Below, one piece after another: positions 1-6,880 of a stretch of DNA of 22,775 nucleotides. A program made the position numbers and the translations under genes. The DNA comes from DG-33 sp964345105 (GTDB lineage Archaea > Hadarchaeota > Hadarchaeia > Hadarchaeales > Hadarchaeaceae), in contig CAYFPZ010000089.1 in assembly GCA_964345105.1 (NCBI GenBank), positions 1 to 22,775 of the forward strand, in the 5' to 3' direction. Every line of letters begins with the position of its first letter. Positions within the stretch are counted from its first letter, which is position 1. Under the pieces are notes generated by a model. The model made no database searches, was not told where the DNA came from, and saw only the letters and a program-made list of their open reading frames with translations.

Positions 1-692
1 ATGAACGCCAGTCCATAACCCTTGACTCCCCCAAATGGGCTGAGTGCCCCCGCTAAGCCTTTCTTGGGATCGGTCGTCGGTCGTCCTTCTGAATCAATTG
101 CCCAACTTTCAGAAATGGACTTGCCCTCCTTCATCGCTTTCACGAGCTTACCCCGCGCCGCTACGCTCATCGCCATGTCGAGCAACACTGGAGGCTTGGA
201 GGGGATACCAATAGCCAAAGCGTTCGTCCCAAGCAAGGGTTCGACGCCGCCCCAAGGGTGAACTAGCGCGTCGGTAGTCGTGGTCACGATGCCGATCAAC
301 CCTTCACGCATCGCTAGCTCGGCGTAGTACCCTGCGATGCCGAAGTGGTTTGAGTTGTAAACGCCGACTGCAGCCACGCCCTGTTTTTTCGCCTTCTCGA
401 TTGCTGTTCGCATCGCTCGCGTCGCGATGTAGTGGCCCAGCCCGTGACCGCCGTTAATGAGCGCAGTCGCCGGGGTTTCTCGCACGACTTCGACCTTTGC
501 CTTGGCGACGATCGTCCCACGCTTGAGCGCTCGCAGAATGTAGGGTAGGCGAAGTAGGCCGTGGGAGGAAAAGCCGCGGAGGTCGCCCTCAGCCAATACC
601 TCGGCAGTGGCGTCAGCCTGCTCCTCGCTTACACTGAGCTTCTGCAGCAATGCTCGAGTGATGGTTTTTTCCTGTTCAAAGGTGAGGATCAT
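1..692 (-). CDS. Malate/L-lactate dehydrogenase, type 2 family (3' part cut by window edge)
   Basis: The open frame runs without a stop from an ATG at 692 to the window edge, giving about 230 residues of a protein that is normally around 340-360. It belongs to the NAD(P)-dependent Ldh_2/MDH_2 family (malate, L-lactate, sulfolactate or ureidoglycolate dehydrogenases), not the Rossmann lactate dehydrogenases. Family hallmarks are visible: the SHG motif (His44) followed by LLRLPY, NSNHFG with the expected active-site His116, GVEPLLGTNALAIGIP, and DMAMSVAARGK. The start is supported by a GGGAG Shine-Dalgarno about 5 nt upstream and a GATTTTAAGG TATA box at 723-732. Its promoter region is shared with the divergent recombinase and lies next to the palindromic boxes at 768-833. 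It looks like ordinary chromosomal flank. The exact 2-hydroxyacid substrate cannot be decided. Confidence 0.9.
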   Translation of the reverse strand, partial: MILTFEQEKTITRALLQKLSVSEEQADATAEVLAEGDLRGFSSHGLLRLPYILRALKRGTIVAKAKVEVVRETPATALINGGHGLGHYIATRAMRTAIEKAKKQGVAAVGVYNSNHFGIAGYYAELAMREGLIGIVTTTTDALVHPWGGVEPLLGTNALAIGIPSKPPVLLDMAMSVAARGKLVKAMKEGKSISESWAIDSEGRPTTDPKKGLAGALSPFGGVKGYGLAF

Positions 693-722
693 CAATCTCC
701 CAAGCTCCCCTCAGGCGCGACT

Positions 723-732
723 CCTTAAAATC
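723..732 (-). promoter_or_regulatory. TATA box of the dehydrogenase gene
   Basis: On the minus strand this reads GATTTTAAGG, centred about 36 nt before the ATG at 692. That predicts a transcription start near 703-705, just ahead of the GGGAG ribosome site. The call is by pattern only. Confidence 0.45.
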
Positions 733-767
733 TCATCGCTCCATCAACAAAAAGGCGCCTGGTGTAG

Positions 768-833
768 AGTGTCCTATTTAGGATGTCTAGTGTCCTATTT
801 GGGAACTTTTCTTGAAAGTCTAGTTGGGACACT
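768..833. promoter_or_regulatory. Cluster of palindromic operator-like boxes before the recombinase
   Basis: There are three related boxes. AGTGTCCTATTTAGGAT (768-784) and AGTGTCCTATTTGGGAA (789-805) are in tandem with a 21-bp period, about two helical turns. TTGGGACACT (824-833) is an inverted half-site abutting the TATA box at 833-841. The implied full site is TGTCCTA-TT-TAGGACA, an inverted repeat with 7-bp arms. Related boxes recur near the right edge at 22466-22562. The placement just upstream of BRE/TATA suggests repressor operators. Alternatively they are arm-type recombinase sites. The binding protein is not known; candidates in the window are the winged-helix protein, the small HTH protein or the recombinase itself. 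Confidence 0.6.
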
Positions 834-841
834 TTTATATA
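833..841 (+). promoter_or_regulatory. TATA box of the recombinase gene
   Basis: TTTTATATA sits 36-44 nt before the GTG start and predicts a start of transcription near 862-865. It partly overlaps the inverted operator half-site, so a bound repressor would block TBP/TFB. Confidence 0.6.
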
Positions 842-876
842 CCCCTACGTCCATAAAGAAATATGGAGGAGAAAGC

Positions 877-2169
877 GTGAGAAAGAAGAAAGCGAGAAAG
901 AGCAAGTACCAGTACCTCTACGGCGACCCCGATGTCGGCCCGTGGCTCTCGGGATACGGCCGGAGCGTGCAGTTGGCCTACGCCCGCGAGTTCAACCGGT
1001 TCCTCAAGTGGCTCAGGAAGACGCCGAAACAGCTGGTCAAAGAGCGGAAGGCTGATCTGAAGCGGGAGGACGAATACGAACGCAAGCGGTACGAGCGGTT
1101 GGTCGTCCAGTTTTTCAAGTCGATAAAATCCCCCGGGACGGCACAGAAGGCGGTCGTGGCAGCGCGCTCCTTCTTTAACTTCAGGTTCGGAAAGAGGGGC
1201 GAACTCGACTTCACGGCGCACGAGATAAAGGAGTTCGGCAGGAGTGAGAAGGTCTACACCGATTACATCCCGACGTGCGAGAACCTGAAGACGATGGTCG
1301 AAGTTTCGGACGTGCGGGACCGGGCGATTTTGCTAACGGCGGCGTCGACGGGCATCGGCGGAGATATCTGCGAATTCACGCGCAAACAGTTCAAGCAGGG
1401 GCTCGCGCGGAGGGCGTCGCCGCGCGATCCAGTCTGCATGGCCCCTCGCGGTAAGTATTTCAGGCGCCTCAATACCAACGTCCGCATGCGCCCATTCCTG
1501 ACCTGTGACGCCGTGAACGCGATAAAACTTTACCTGCAAACTCGCAAGGACCACTCACCTTGGCTCTTCGTGGACCGCAGCGGCAAGAAACTGACGGCCG
1601 ACGCCCTTAACAAGGTGGTGACGCGGACGGTGAAGAAGGCGAGGATAGACATCCCCAAAGGACAGCGGATGCGGCTGCACAACTTCCGCGACTTCTTCAG
1701 CGAGGAGGCACACGACGTAGGCATCCCGCACGACTGGATATGCGTACTTTACGGGCGGGCGATAAGCGGTTCCGAGGATTTTTATGTCCACGCCACGGAA
1801 AAAAAACTGCGCGAGAAGTTCAAGCGAGTCGAGTCGCGCCTGAGCGTTTCGCGCATATCGAATATGATGGTCATGCGCGATCAGCAACAGCGGGCACTCG
1901 ATGATAATACAAAGATGATCCTTACTCTGATAAGCCACATCGTCGACGACAAGGAACGCCTCAGGGACGCGGCAGCCTACATCCTATCGCAGCCGAAAGT
2001 CAAGTGGGACCCCAAGAAGGAGATCGAACCCACCGTTAACCGGGTTCAGCGCATACTCGGAGAGGTTTTGGGTCGGGAGAGGATAAAAAGGCTCAGGGGT
2101 AGCCGGAGGTATACGAGGACAATCCGTAAGGCAGGACGAAACCCAAAAAAAGGCTCGGGTTTCAGATGA
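877..2169 (+). CDS. Divergent archaeal tyrosine recombinase (integrase)
   Basis: This is a 430-residue site-specific recombinase of the phage-integrase fold. The GTG at 877 is chosen because GGAGG lies at 865-869 and the TATA box just before it; the longer open frame upstream overlaps the dehydrogenase and the operators. Residues about 15-115 form a core-binding (SAM-like) domain, about 140-320 the catalytic domain, and about 320-430 a basic C-terminal extension. The second catalytic motif HNFR (His268, Arg271) and the likely nucleophile Tyr303 (in EDFYVHA) are clear. At the first-arginine position the motif reads TGIGGD, with Gly161 where TG-x-R is usual, and the usual LGH reads YGR. Some archaeal members of the fold deviate here, so it may be active with other residues or defective. 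It probably mobilises the island. Confidence 0.85.
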   Translation: MRKKKARKSKYQYLYGDPDVGPWLSGYGRSVQLAYAREFNRFLKWLRKTPKQLVKERKADLKREDEYERKRYERLVVQFFKSIKSPGTAQKAVVAARSFFNFRFGKRGELDFTAHEIKEFGRSEKVYTDYIPTCENLKTMVEVSDVRDRAILLTAASTGIGGDICEFTRKQFKQGLARRASPRDPVCMAPRGKYFRRLNTNVRMRPFLTCDAVNAIKLYLQTRKDHSPWLFVDRSGKKLTADALNKVVTRTVKKARIDIPKGQRMRLHNFRDFFSEEAHDVGIPHDWICVLYGRAISGSEDFYVHATEKKLREKFKRVESRLSVSRISNMMVMRDQQQRALDDNTKMILTLISHIVDDKERLRDAAAYILSQPKVKWDPKKEIEPTVNRVQRILGEVLGRERIKRLRGSRRYTRTIRKAGRNPKKGSGFR

Positions 2170-2375
2170 CATCGCTCAGCTTTCTCACCACCCGCTCTAG
2201 TGCCCCCTTCAGCTTTCCCCTCTGCGCCCGCCAGTGCAGACGGATGGATAAACTTACTCAAAAGCTTGCGCCTTCGGGAAATCGCGCCGCGGATTGCGCG
2301 AGCATTCCAAAAGCGACGACCACGAACCCCTTATGACATTTTAATGGTAGGATAATGACATATAAAAAAATGTTA
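2170..2375. other. Spacer after the recombinase, no convincing gene
   Basis: This is GC-rich sequence. A minus-strand frame ending near 2167 looks protein-like for about 24 residues (reading HWRAQRGKLKGAL and onward) but is preceded by a stop and has no start. At most it is a remnant. At 2334-2368 there is a promoter-like module (TGACATTTTAA, then ATGACATATAAAAA) that resembles the one at 2599-2631. Confidence 0.3.
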
Positions 2376-2490
2376 GGCGGAGGGAGAAAATAAAGGGATT
2401 CCTGAACGTGGTCCTCACGGGGCTGGCGGAGAGAGGGGGAAGGTGATCAAGAGGGTGGGAGAGATCGAGGCTCCTGAGGACGGGGGTCAG
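2376..2490 (+). pseudogene. Decayed duplicate of the winged-helix gene's 3' end
   Basis: This stretch matches the last third of the winged-helix gene at 2975-3088. Translated, it reads KGFLNVVLTGLAERG and then, after a frame change, KRVGEIE, against KGFPNTVLTSLTERGRKVAKRVGEIE in the intact gene (residue groups shown in pieces). The part encoding the recognition helix is absent and the frame is broken, so no functional protein is expected. Together with the similar promoter modules upstream of each copy, it shows a tandem duplication followed by loss. Confidence 0.75.
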
Positions 2491-2743
2491 TAAAACTAAT
2501 AAAATAAGTAACGGAAGATTGGTCAAACCACGAGTTCGTCACCTACATTGTTTTTGATATTTGGGTTCATTCGGAAAACAAAGCCAGGTAGAGTTTTTTG
2601 ACATTTTAACTAGAAACATGACAAAAAAGTAAATAATTGTCTAATCTAACGTTTATATGTCAATAAATGGCATAAAAACGGAGGGAGGAATGGTACGGGG
2701 TTGGTGAGAGTGAAGGAGGTCGCTCTCACTTCCAACTGGCTGT
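2491..2743. promoter_or_regulatory. Regulatory region of the winged-helix gene
   Basis: No gene is supported here. TGACATTTTAA and ATGACA (2599-2624), a TATA box TTTATATG at 2652-2659 and an ATGTCA just after it form a set of TGACAT/ATGTCA half-sites around the promoter, suggesting autoregulation. A strong purine-rich ribosome site (2681-2689) precedes an ATG at 2690 that yields only five codons (MVRGW) in the same frame as the regulator. GTGAGAG (2705-2711) and CTCTCAC (2724-2730) can pair. Confidence 0.4.
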
Positions 2744-2759
2744 GTGTGACACGTGTCAC
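2722..2759. repeat. 38-bp repeat containing a parS-like palindrome (left copy)
   Basis: These 38 bases match 21651-21688, inside the parB-like gene, at 34 positions. The 3' half contains GTGTGACACGTGTCACAC (2744-2761), a perfect 18-bp palindrome with the CACGTG core of classic bacterial parS. The copy here is not part of an open parB frame, so it is either a relic of duplication or a second binding site for the ParB-like protein. Confidence 0.8.
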
Positions 2760-2797
2760 ACGGCTTTTTCTCAAAGACAATAAGTCCACCAACCATT

Positions 2798-3088
2798 ATG
2801 ATTGAAATGGAACCGATCGACGAGCTGGATGAAACCGGGGGTACCCTGCGAGTTCTGCTCATGCTCCATAAAGAAGGTTCCATTTCTAGGACCGAGCTGA
2901 TTGGGAACGCCGCGATGGGCAAGCAGGCGGTTTACACGGCGCTGAGGGTGCTGCAGCAATTGGGGCTGGTGGAGGAGGAGAGGAGGAAGGGATTCCCAAA
3001 CACGGTCCTCACCAGCCTGACTGAGAGGGGGAGGAAGGTGGCCAAGAGGGTCGGGGAGATCGAGAGGCTCCTGAGGACGGGCGGCTGA
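2798..3088 (+). CDS. Winged helix-turn-helix regulator (MarR/HxlR-like)
   Basis: This encodes a 96-residue DNA-binding protein. Helices and a wing can be followed in order: DETGGTLRVLLMLHKEG, the HTH around SISRTELIGNAAMGKQAVYTALRVLQQLG, then LVEEERRKGFPNTVLTSL as the wing and a C-terminal helix ending ERLLRTGG. The pattern is that of archaeal single-domain wHTH regulators. The ATG at 2798 is preferred, with 2807 the alternative; an upstream GTG at 2753 would fall inside the palindrome at 2744-2761. No good ribosome site precedes either ATG. A broken copy of its 3' end lies at 2376-2490. It is a candidate to bind the TGACAT-type sites at its own promoter or the boxes at the island ends. Confidence 0.7.
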   Translation: MIEMEPIDELDETGGTLRVLLMLHKEGSISRTELIGNAAMGKQAVYTALRVLQQLGLVEEERRKGFPNTVLTSLTERGRKVAKRVGEIERLLRTGG

Positions 3089-3204
3089 GCGGGGGCATCA
3101 AAAATTGGGTCTTTCACGAGAGTTGTTGGACGATATCTAAGGTCGGTGTCCCCCACCTTTGTTTATTACTTACATTCTCGTGAGATGTTTCGACTTTCAA
3201 AAAA

Positions 3205-4239
3205 TCAAAGTGAACCAAAGGCCATTTCTTTCAAATTTTCTTCGGTAACGGGCTTCCTACCGACCTCTATTAGCCTTTTGTTTTCAAACGCCCGTTCTGC
3301 AATCCGTATGGCTTCGTTTTTGTCCACGAAATCCGAGAGTCTTCTTAGCCCATACTTCTCATATAATTTCTCGATATCGCTCGCTATGTCGATGCCAGTT
3401 TTTTTCTCAAGCCTTTTAAATTTCTCATCCCCGGCATAAAATTTCAAAAATGCTTGCAAGAACATAGCGTTCGCCAATCCGTGAGGAACGTCATGTACTC
3501 CACCTAGCACATGACTTAATGCGTGGATTATCGAAGTTTGTACATTCGTAATCGCGACCCCACCCAAAACCGAACTCAACATCATCCGCTTTCTTCCCGC
3601 AATCGAATCTGTTATCGCATCTTCAACCCCGTCAAAGAAAAATCCTATCCCACTTTCACAAACCACATCGGTCAAAGAATCGCAGATTTCCGTAAGATAC
3701 GCTTCGATGTTGTGGCAGAGTGCATCTATAGATGTGTAGATCGTGAGGTCTTTCGGTAGCCCAAGAGTCATTTTTTCATCGATGATCGCTACACTCGGGT
3801 AGATATTTTCAGAAACGACTGTCCTTTTTGTATCTTTGCACTTGACGACGGCGTATTTCGTTACCTCGCTTCCCGTTCCATGGGTTGTGGGAACCGCGAT
3901 CAATTTTTTCATTTTGTGCTTGACTTTTCCGCCCCCGATGAAATTTTCAATCCGCTCGTCGTTCTCCATCCGTGTGGCCAAGATCTTCGCTACATCGATA
4001 ACGCTTCCTCCCCCGATCGCGAGCACATAATCGAATTCTTTGTTGTTCATCTCATTCCAATATCCTCGGATAGATTCTACTGTAGGTTCAGGAGATACCT
4101 TCAGAACCCTCAAATTCAGTTCCTTTAGTGGGCTTGGGTCAAAACCTCTCCTACAACAGAGTAACCCGTTCCCTTCCAAGTTCAGCTTACTTATCTCCCG
4201 CCTGAAATCCCCGAAAATTATACTTGTTCTTATAAACAT
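3205..4239 (-). CDS. Iron-containing alcohol dehydrogenase family protein
   Basis: This 344-residue cytosolic NAD(P)-dependent dehydrogenase or aldehyde reductase of the Fe-ADH family is slightly shorter than the usual 370-390. The dinucleotide-binding GGGS is at 76-79 (AIGGGSVIDVAK) and TTHGTGSEVT follows at 118-127. The four metal ligands are present: Asp172 and His176 (DALCHNIEAY), His239 (HALSH) and His253 (VPHGLANA). The overall pattern resembles phosphonoacetaldehyde reductase-type and other small aldehyde-reducing members, but the substrate is open. The ATG at 4239 follows a TATA box (CTTAAATTGG, minus strand, 4265-4275) that implies a very short leader. It is transcribed toward the winged-helix gene and, with the sugar genes, may reduce an aldehyde fragment or reoxidise cofactor. 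Confidence 0.88.
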   Translation of the reverse strand: MFIRTSIIFGDFRREISKLNLEGNGLLCCRRGFDPSPLKELNLRVLKVSPEPTVESIRGYWNEMNNKEFDYVLAIGGGSVIDVAKILATRMENDERIENFIGGGKVKHKMKKLIAVPTTHGTGSEVTKYAVVKCKDTKRTVVSENIYPSVAIIDEKMTLGLPKDLTIYTSIDALCHNIEAYLTEICDSLTDVVCESGIGFFFDGVEDAITDSIAGRKRMMLSSVLGGVAITNVQTSIIHALSHVLGGVHDVPHGLANAMFLQAFLKFYAGDEKFKRLEKKTGIDIASDIEKLYEKYGLRRLSDFVDKNEAIRIAERAFENKRLIEVGRKPVTEENLKEMAFGSL

Positions 4240-4240
4240 C

Positions 4241-4411
4241 TTACCACATTTTTTTGCGTTTTGCCCAATTTAAGCTTTTTTTGCACAACTTGTCGACGCT
4301 CGCCTCGACGCGCTCCGTGCGCCGGTCGAGTTCGCCCACATGGATGTCGAGCTTCTCGATGTAGCGGTCGCGTGCCCCGGTGTGGTTATCGAGCTTGCGA
4401 AAATGGGTTAG
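4241..4411 (-). pseudogene. Coiled-coil coding remnant fused to the aminotransferase fragment
   Basis: In frame after the aminotransferase fragment, this encodes about 57 charged residues with heptad spacing (RYIEKLDIHVGELDRR, then VEASVDKLCKK). It has no similarity to any aminotransferase C-terminus and a higher GC content than its surroundings. It looks like the tail of another, unidentified gene joined by rearrangement. Its 3' end overlaps the promoter of the alcohol dehydrogenase gene. Confidence 0.5.
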
Positions 4412-4585
4412 TATAATCTTGAAATATTCCTTATCGGGGGGCAAGATGTGTCCACCGTTGCCCAATATCGGCTCCATTATGAATGCGGCGACATCGTTGT
4501 ATGTCCCATACTTTACCATTTGTTCTAATGCACGTGCACATTCGAAATCGCATCCTGGGTGCGATTTCCCAAAAGGGCAGCGATA
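4412..4585 (-). pseudogene. Class III aminotransferase fragment (middle part)
   Basis: The translation from YRCPFGKSHPGCDFECA through PPDKEYFKII aligns without gaps to residues 171-228 of the intact aminotransferase at 9894-11195. This includes three conserved cysteines and the GTYNDVAAFI-EPI segment. Similarity starts abruptly at the codon for the Tyr after Cys170 and stops abruptly after KII, so the catalytic lysine region is missing. The missing preceding part (residues about 32-170) lies at 17121-17545 on the same strand. The gene appears to have been cut there by the block between. It is not functional alone. Confidence 0.85.
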
Positions 4586-4607
4586 AAAATCAGCCACATC
4601 TGATTTT
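4586..4607. repeat. Perfect hairpin at the aminotransferase breakpoint
   Basis: AAAATCAG (4586-4593) and CTGATTTT (4600-4607) are perfect 8-bp inverted arms around a 6-nt loop. The hairpin begins exactly at the first base outside the aminotransferase fragment. It may be the terminus of the element that interrupted the gene. Confidence 0.65.
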
Positions 4608-4663
4608 AGTAAGTTGGGGGCTGGACCGATGGGGTGGGTGACAAAAACCACCGAGGTGATTCA

Positions 4664-4744
4664 ACATACCGAATAAAGTTAAGAGGGATTGGAAGAGTTA
4701 TAACGACCAGCTCGTCAAGCGGGGCGAGCCGAGTGCGAGCAGGT
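4664..4744 (+). pseudogene. N-terminal remnant of a DDE (IS5-like) transposase
   Basis: About 26 codons read PNKVKRDWKSYNDQLVKRGE, then SASR and a stop. The W-x-x-YN-x-x-LV-x-RG pattern is the typical N-terminus of archaeal IS5-group transposases. A full-strength GAGGTGATT ribosome site (4651-4659) precedes an ATA where the ATG should be. No DDE catalytic residues follow. The remnant starts 79 nt inside the aminotransferase breakpoint at 4585, the distance expected between an IS end and its transposase start. Confidence 0.6.
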
Positions 4745-4943
4745 AAATTGGCTCAAGAAAACGCTCGGCTGATTGAGATGTAAGGTGGTTAAGAGATTTT
4801 TCGCTTGTTTGTGTAACACATCACTATAACCTATTAAGTAAACTTTCTAGCGTAACATTAATGTTTACCATTACTGATTTTTCTACAAGCTCTACATAAC
4901 CGAAAAGTATTTAAGGATACACAGATTAAAAAAATTGATATTT
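4745..4943 (+). promoter_or_regulatory. Promoter region of the sugar-binding protein gene
   Basis: AGCCGAG (4727-4733) and CTCGGCT (4764-4770) can pair just behind the transposase remnant. TGTGTAACACA (4811-4821) and the perfect palindrome AACATTAATGTT (4854-4865) are possible operators. CGAAAA plus GTATTTAAGG (4901-4916) is a good BRE/TATA pair, predicting a transcript that begins a few bases before the ATG at 4944. No gene is seen. Confidence 0.5.
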
Positions 4944-6416
4944 ATGAAACTCGATAAGGGTATTTCTACAAACATGATAATTTCAGTTGTTATCGCAATT
5001 ATAATTGTGGGCGGGGTAGTGGCTTACTTTGCAACTAGCCCTGCGCCGCCCCAAGAGGTAAAAAAATATGAAGGAATAACAATTAAAGTCGCAATTATGG
5101 AACAAGCCGCTGGTTCTGTGGATGACGCTGTAAAAGAATTTGGAGAAACCACAGGATGTGAAGTTATAGTAGATGGTTTGTCTTATGATGCTTTGAGGGA
5201 TAAGCTTATTTTGCTAGCTGTTAGTGGCGCAATGGAGTATGATATCATCTCGAACCCAGCTATATGGGCGGGAGCATATATTGACGGGGGTTACGTTATA
5301 CCACTAACTGATGCAATTGAAGATCATCCTGAATACGATTGGGAGGATTTAACTTGGGCAGCTAAAAAGTTAGCCACATATGGGGAGGAAATTTATATGC
5401 TCCCTGTAGGTATGGATACTCACTTGTTATACTATAGAGAGGACCTGTTTGAGGATCCCGCTGAAGAGGCAGCTTTTAAAGAAAAATACGGATATGATTT
5501 AAAAGCCCCCGAAACACTTGATCAATATCTTGACATTGCTGAATTCTTCAATAGGGACACAGATGACGATGGTAAAATAGATTTTTGGGGGAGTGGTTGG
5601 AATTGCACAAGAGATCAAAACGTTTGGTGGTGGTTATACGTGTACTACACCTTGGGGGGGGAATATGTTTTTGATCCTGAAACAATGGAGCCCCGTATTA
5701 ATTCCCCCGTTGGGGTTGCTGCCACAGAATACATCTTGAAAATAATCGATATTGCTCCACCAGGCGTTCTTGGGTGGGGTTATCCGCAATGCTTTGAAAG
5801 CTTCTACACAGGTATGGTTGCAATGAGTACCCCGTGTAATTGGCCTGATACGCCTCAATTAGCAGAAGATCCAGAATTAAGTACCATTAGTGGTAAGTGG
5901 GGGAGTGCTCCTGTTCCAGGTTCCTATGAAGTTTGGGATTGGGATAAGGGAGACTGGGTTACAAAAGACGAAATATATAGAAGGACGCCGGTGATGCATG
6001 GTTGGAATTTTTTGGTTACGGAAGCAAGTGAACATAAAGATGCGGCAATTGAGTTCGCAATATTTGTTTCAGGGAGAGAATATAGTAAAACATATATGTT
6101 GGAAGGTTATGGGCACGAAACTTTCAGAAGAAGCCACTATACAGATCCCGAGTTACGAACTAAGTTTCATAATGCGGATAAATGGCTCGATATCCTTGGT
6201 AGTAGTGAAGGATTTAATCCATGGGTTGATCTTAGAATCCCAGGTGCAACTGAATACCATGAGACTTTGGCGGTACAACTTGCCAAAGCTTATGCGAGGG
6301 AGTTATCCCCTCAAGAGGCTTTGAATGTAGCTGCCGCTGGGTGGGAAGAGATAACCGAAAGGTATGGGAGAGAATCTCAGCTAAACGCTTTCCGATCGGA
6401 TAGGGGCATCAGCTAA
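4944..6416 (+). CDS. Sugar ABC transporter substrate-binding protein (CUT1-type), membrane-anchored
   Basis: This encodes a 490-residue extracellular solute-binding protein. The N-terminus has one hydrophobic segment (residues about 10-29) after a short KLDKG head and no lipobox cysteine, so it is probably tethered to the archaeal membrane or processed like pilin-type archaeal binding proteins. The mature domain has the family 1 pattern: FGETTGCEVIVDGLSYDALRDKL, LPVGMDTHLLYYREDLF, AAFKEKYGYDLKAPETLDQYLDIAEFF, and an acidic DTDDDGKIDFWG loop that looks calcium-binding. The ATG at 4944 is preferred over a TTG at 4935 because of the promoter spacing. The likely partner transporter is at 11372-14165, 5 kb downstream on the same strand. 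The last 11 or so residues derive from a 26-bp tandem duplication that moved the stop codon. Confidence 0.9.
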   Translation: MKLDKGISTNMIISVVIAIIIVGGVVAYFATSPAPPQEVKKYEGITIKVAIMEQAAGSVDDAVKEFGETTGCEVIVDGLSYDALRDKLILLAVSGAMEYDIISNPAIWAGAYIDGGYVIPLTDAIEDHPEYDWEDLTWAAKKLATYGEEIYMLPVGMDTHLLYYREDLFEDPAEEAAFKEKYGYDLKAPETLDQYLDIAEFFNRDTDDDGKIDFWGSGWNCTRDQNVWWWLYVYYTLGGEYVFDPETMEPRINSPVGVAATEYILKIIDIAPPGVLGWGYPQCFESFYTGMVAMSTPCNWPDTPQLAEDPELSTISGKWGSAPVPGSYEVWDWDKGDWVTKDEIYRRTPVMHGWNFLVTEASEHKDAAIEFAIFVSGREYSKTYMLEGYGHETFRRSHYTDPELRTKFHNADKWLDILGSSEGFNPWVDLRIPGATEYHETLAVQLAKAYARELSPQEALNVAAAGWEEITERYGRESQLNAFRSDRGIS

Positions 6417-6435
6417 AAGCTTTCCGAGCGGATAG
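6378..6435 (+). repeat. 26-bp tandem repeat across the binding-protein stop codon
   Basis: 6378-6403 and 6410-6435 match at 24 of 26 positions with a 32-bp period. Because 32 is not a multiple of three, the duplication changed the reading frame: AGCTAA serves as the stop in the second copy but is read through in the first. Confidence 0.85.
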
Positions 6436-6461
6436 ATGTATCCTCTTACTGCTAAAAAATA

Positions 6462-6485
6462 AACACCCACCTTAGAGTGGGTGTT
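6462..6485. terminator. Hairpin between the binding protein and the converging pseudogene
   Basis: AACACCCAC (6462-6470) and GTGGGTGTT (6477-6485) form a 9-bp stem with a 6-nt loop, just after the binding-protein gene. It is the only strong GC-rich hairpin in the region and could act as a transcript end or stabiliser for both converging units. Confidence 0.5.
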
Positions 6486-6491
6486 AATCCA

Positions 6492-6824
6492 TTAGTAATA
6501 TCCCGCATCCCTAAGTAGGTCCTCAACATCAGCGGCGGCATCATTGAGTGCTTCTGTAGGGGTCTTGTTTCCTAGCATGGCATCCGAAATCGCGACTGAT
6601 ATTATGTCCTCAACTTCTGTGTACTCCGGTATGTATGGCACTGTTTTGCAGGTTTCAAGGTTAGCGTCTATAACATCAAACGGTATCGCAGGGTATTATG
6701 CATCGAGTTCAGAATCTTCGAGAAGCGATTTTGCCCAAGGGGTTGACCTTTTGTTACCCATCTTGTTAAATTGTTTTTTCTCGTCATAAACTGAAATAAC
6801 GACAGCGCCCCTTGAGACTTCTAT
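6492..6824 (-). pseudogene. Decayed C-terminal third of a sugar-binding protein
   Basis: On the minus strand one frame reads GALSLFQFMTRKNN and then TRWVTKGQPLG. A second frame takes over with LLEDSELDA, a TAA stop, YPAIPFDVIDANLETC, then PYIPEYTEVEDIISVAI and ALNDAAADVEDLLRDAGYY before the final stop. This is the standard end of CUT1 binding proteins. At least one frameshift and one internal stop make it a pseudogene. It overlaps in family position by about ten residues with the fragment at 17537-17995, so the two are remnants of different copies. It converges on the intact binding-protein gene. Confidence 0.8.
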
Positions 6825-6835
6825 CACGTCCATCC

Positions 6836-6850
6836 AAAAAAGTTAAATAC
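6836..6850 (+). promoter_or_regulatory. Promoter of the first TIM-barrel gene
   Basis: AAAAAAGTTAAATAC resembles a BRE/TATA pair centred about 35 nt before the ATG at 6881. It is followed by GGTGGA at 6871-6876 as the ribosome site. Confidence 0.45.
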
Positions 6851-6880
6851 TTGGGGAAAAAACAAAAAAAGGTGGAAGAA

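Noticed and set aside
690..870. A tRNA gene or tRNA 3' end as the integration target at either edge
   Set aside because: No cloverleaf or T-arm could be recognised at 690-870 or 22440-22620.
607..876. Upstream extension of the recombinase frame to 607
   Set aside because: It overlaps the dehydrogenase, the operator boxes and the promoter. The GTG at 877 has a ribosome site and correct TATA spacing.
835..1938. Long minus-strand frames under the recombinase
   Set aside because: They are shadows of the recombinase codons with no starts, ribosome sites or recognisable motifs.
4530..4541. TGCACGTGCA as a third parS-like site
   Set aside because: It shares only the CACGTG core, without the GTGA/TCAC arms, and lies in conserved aminotransferase coding sequence.
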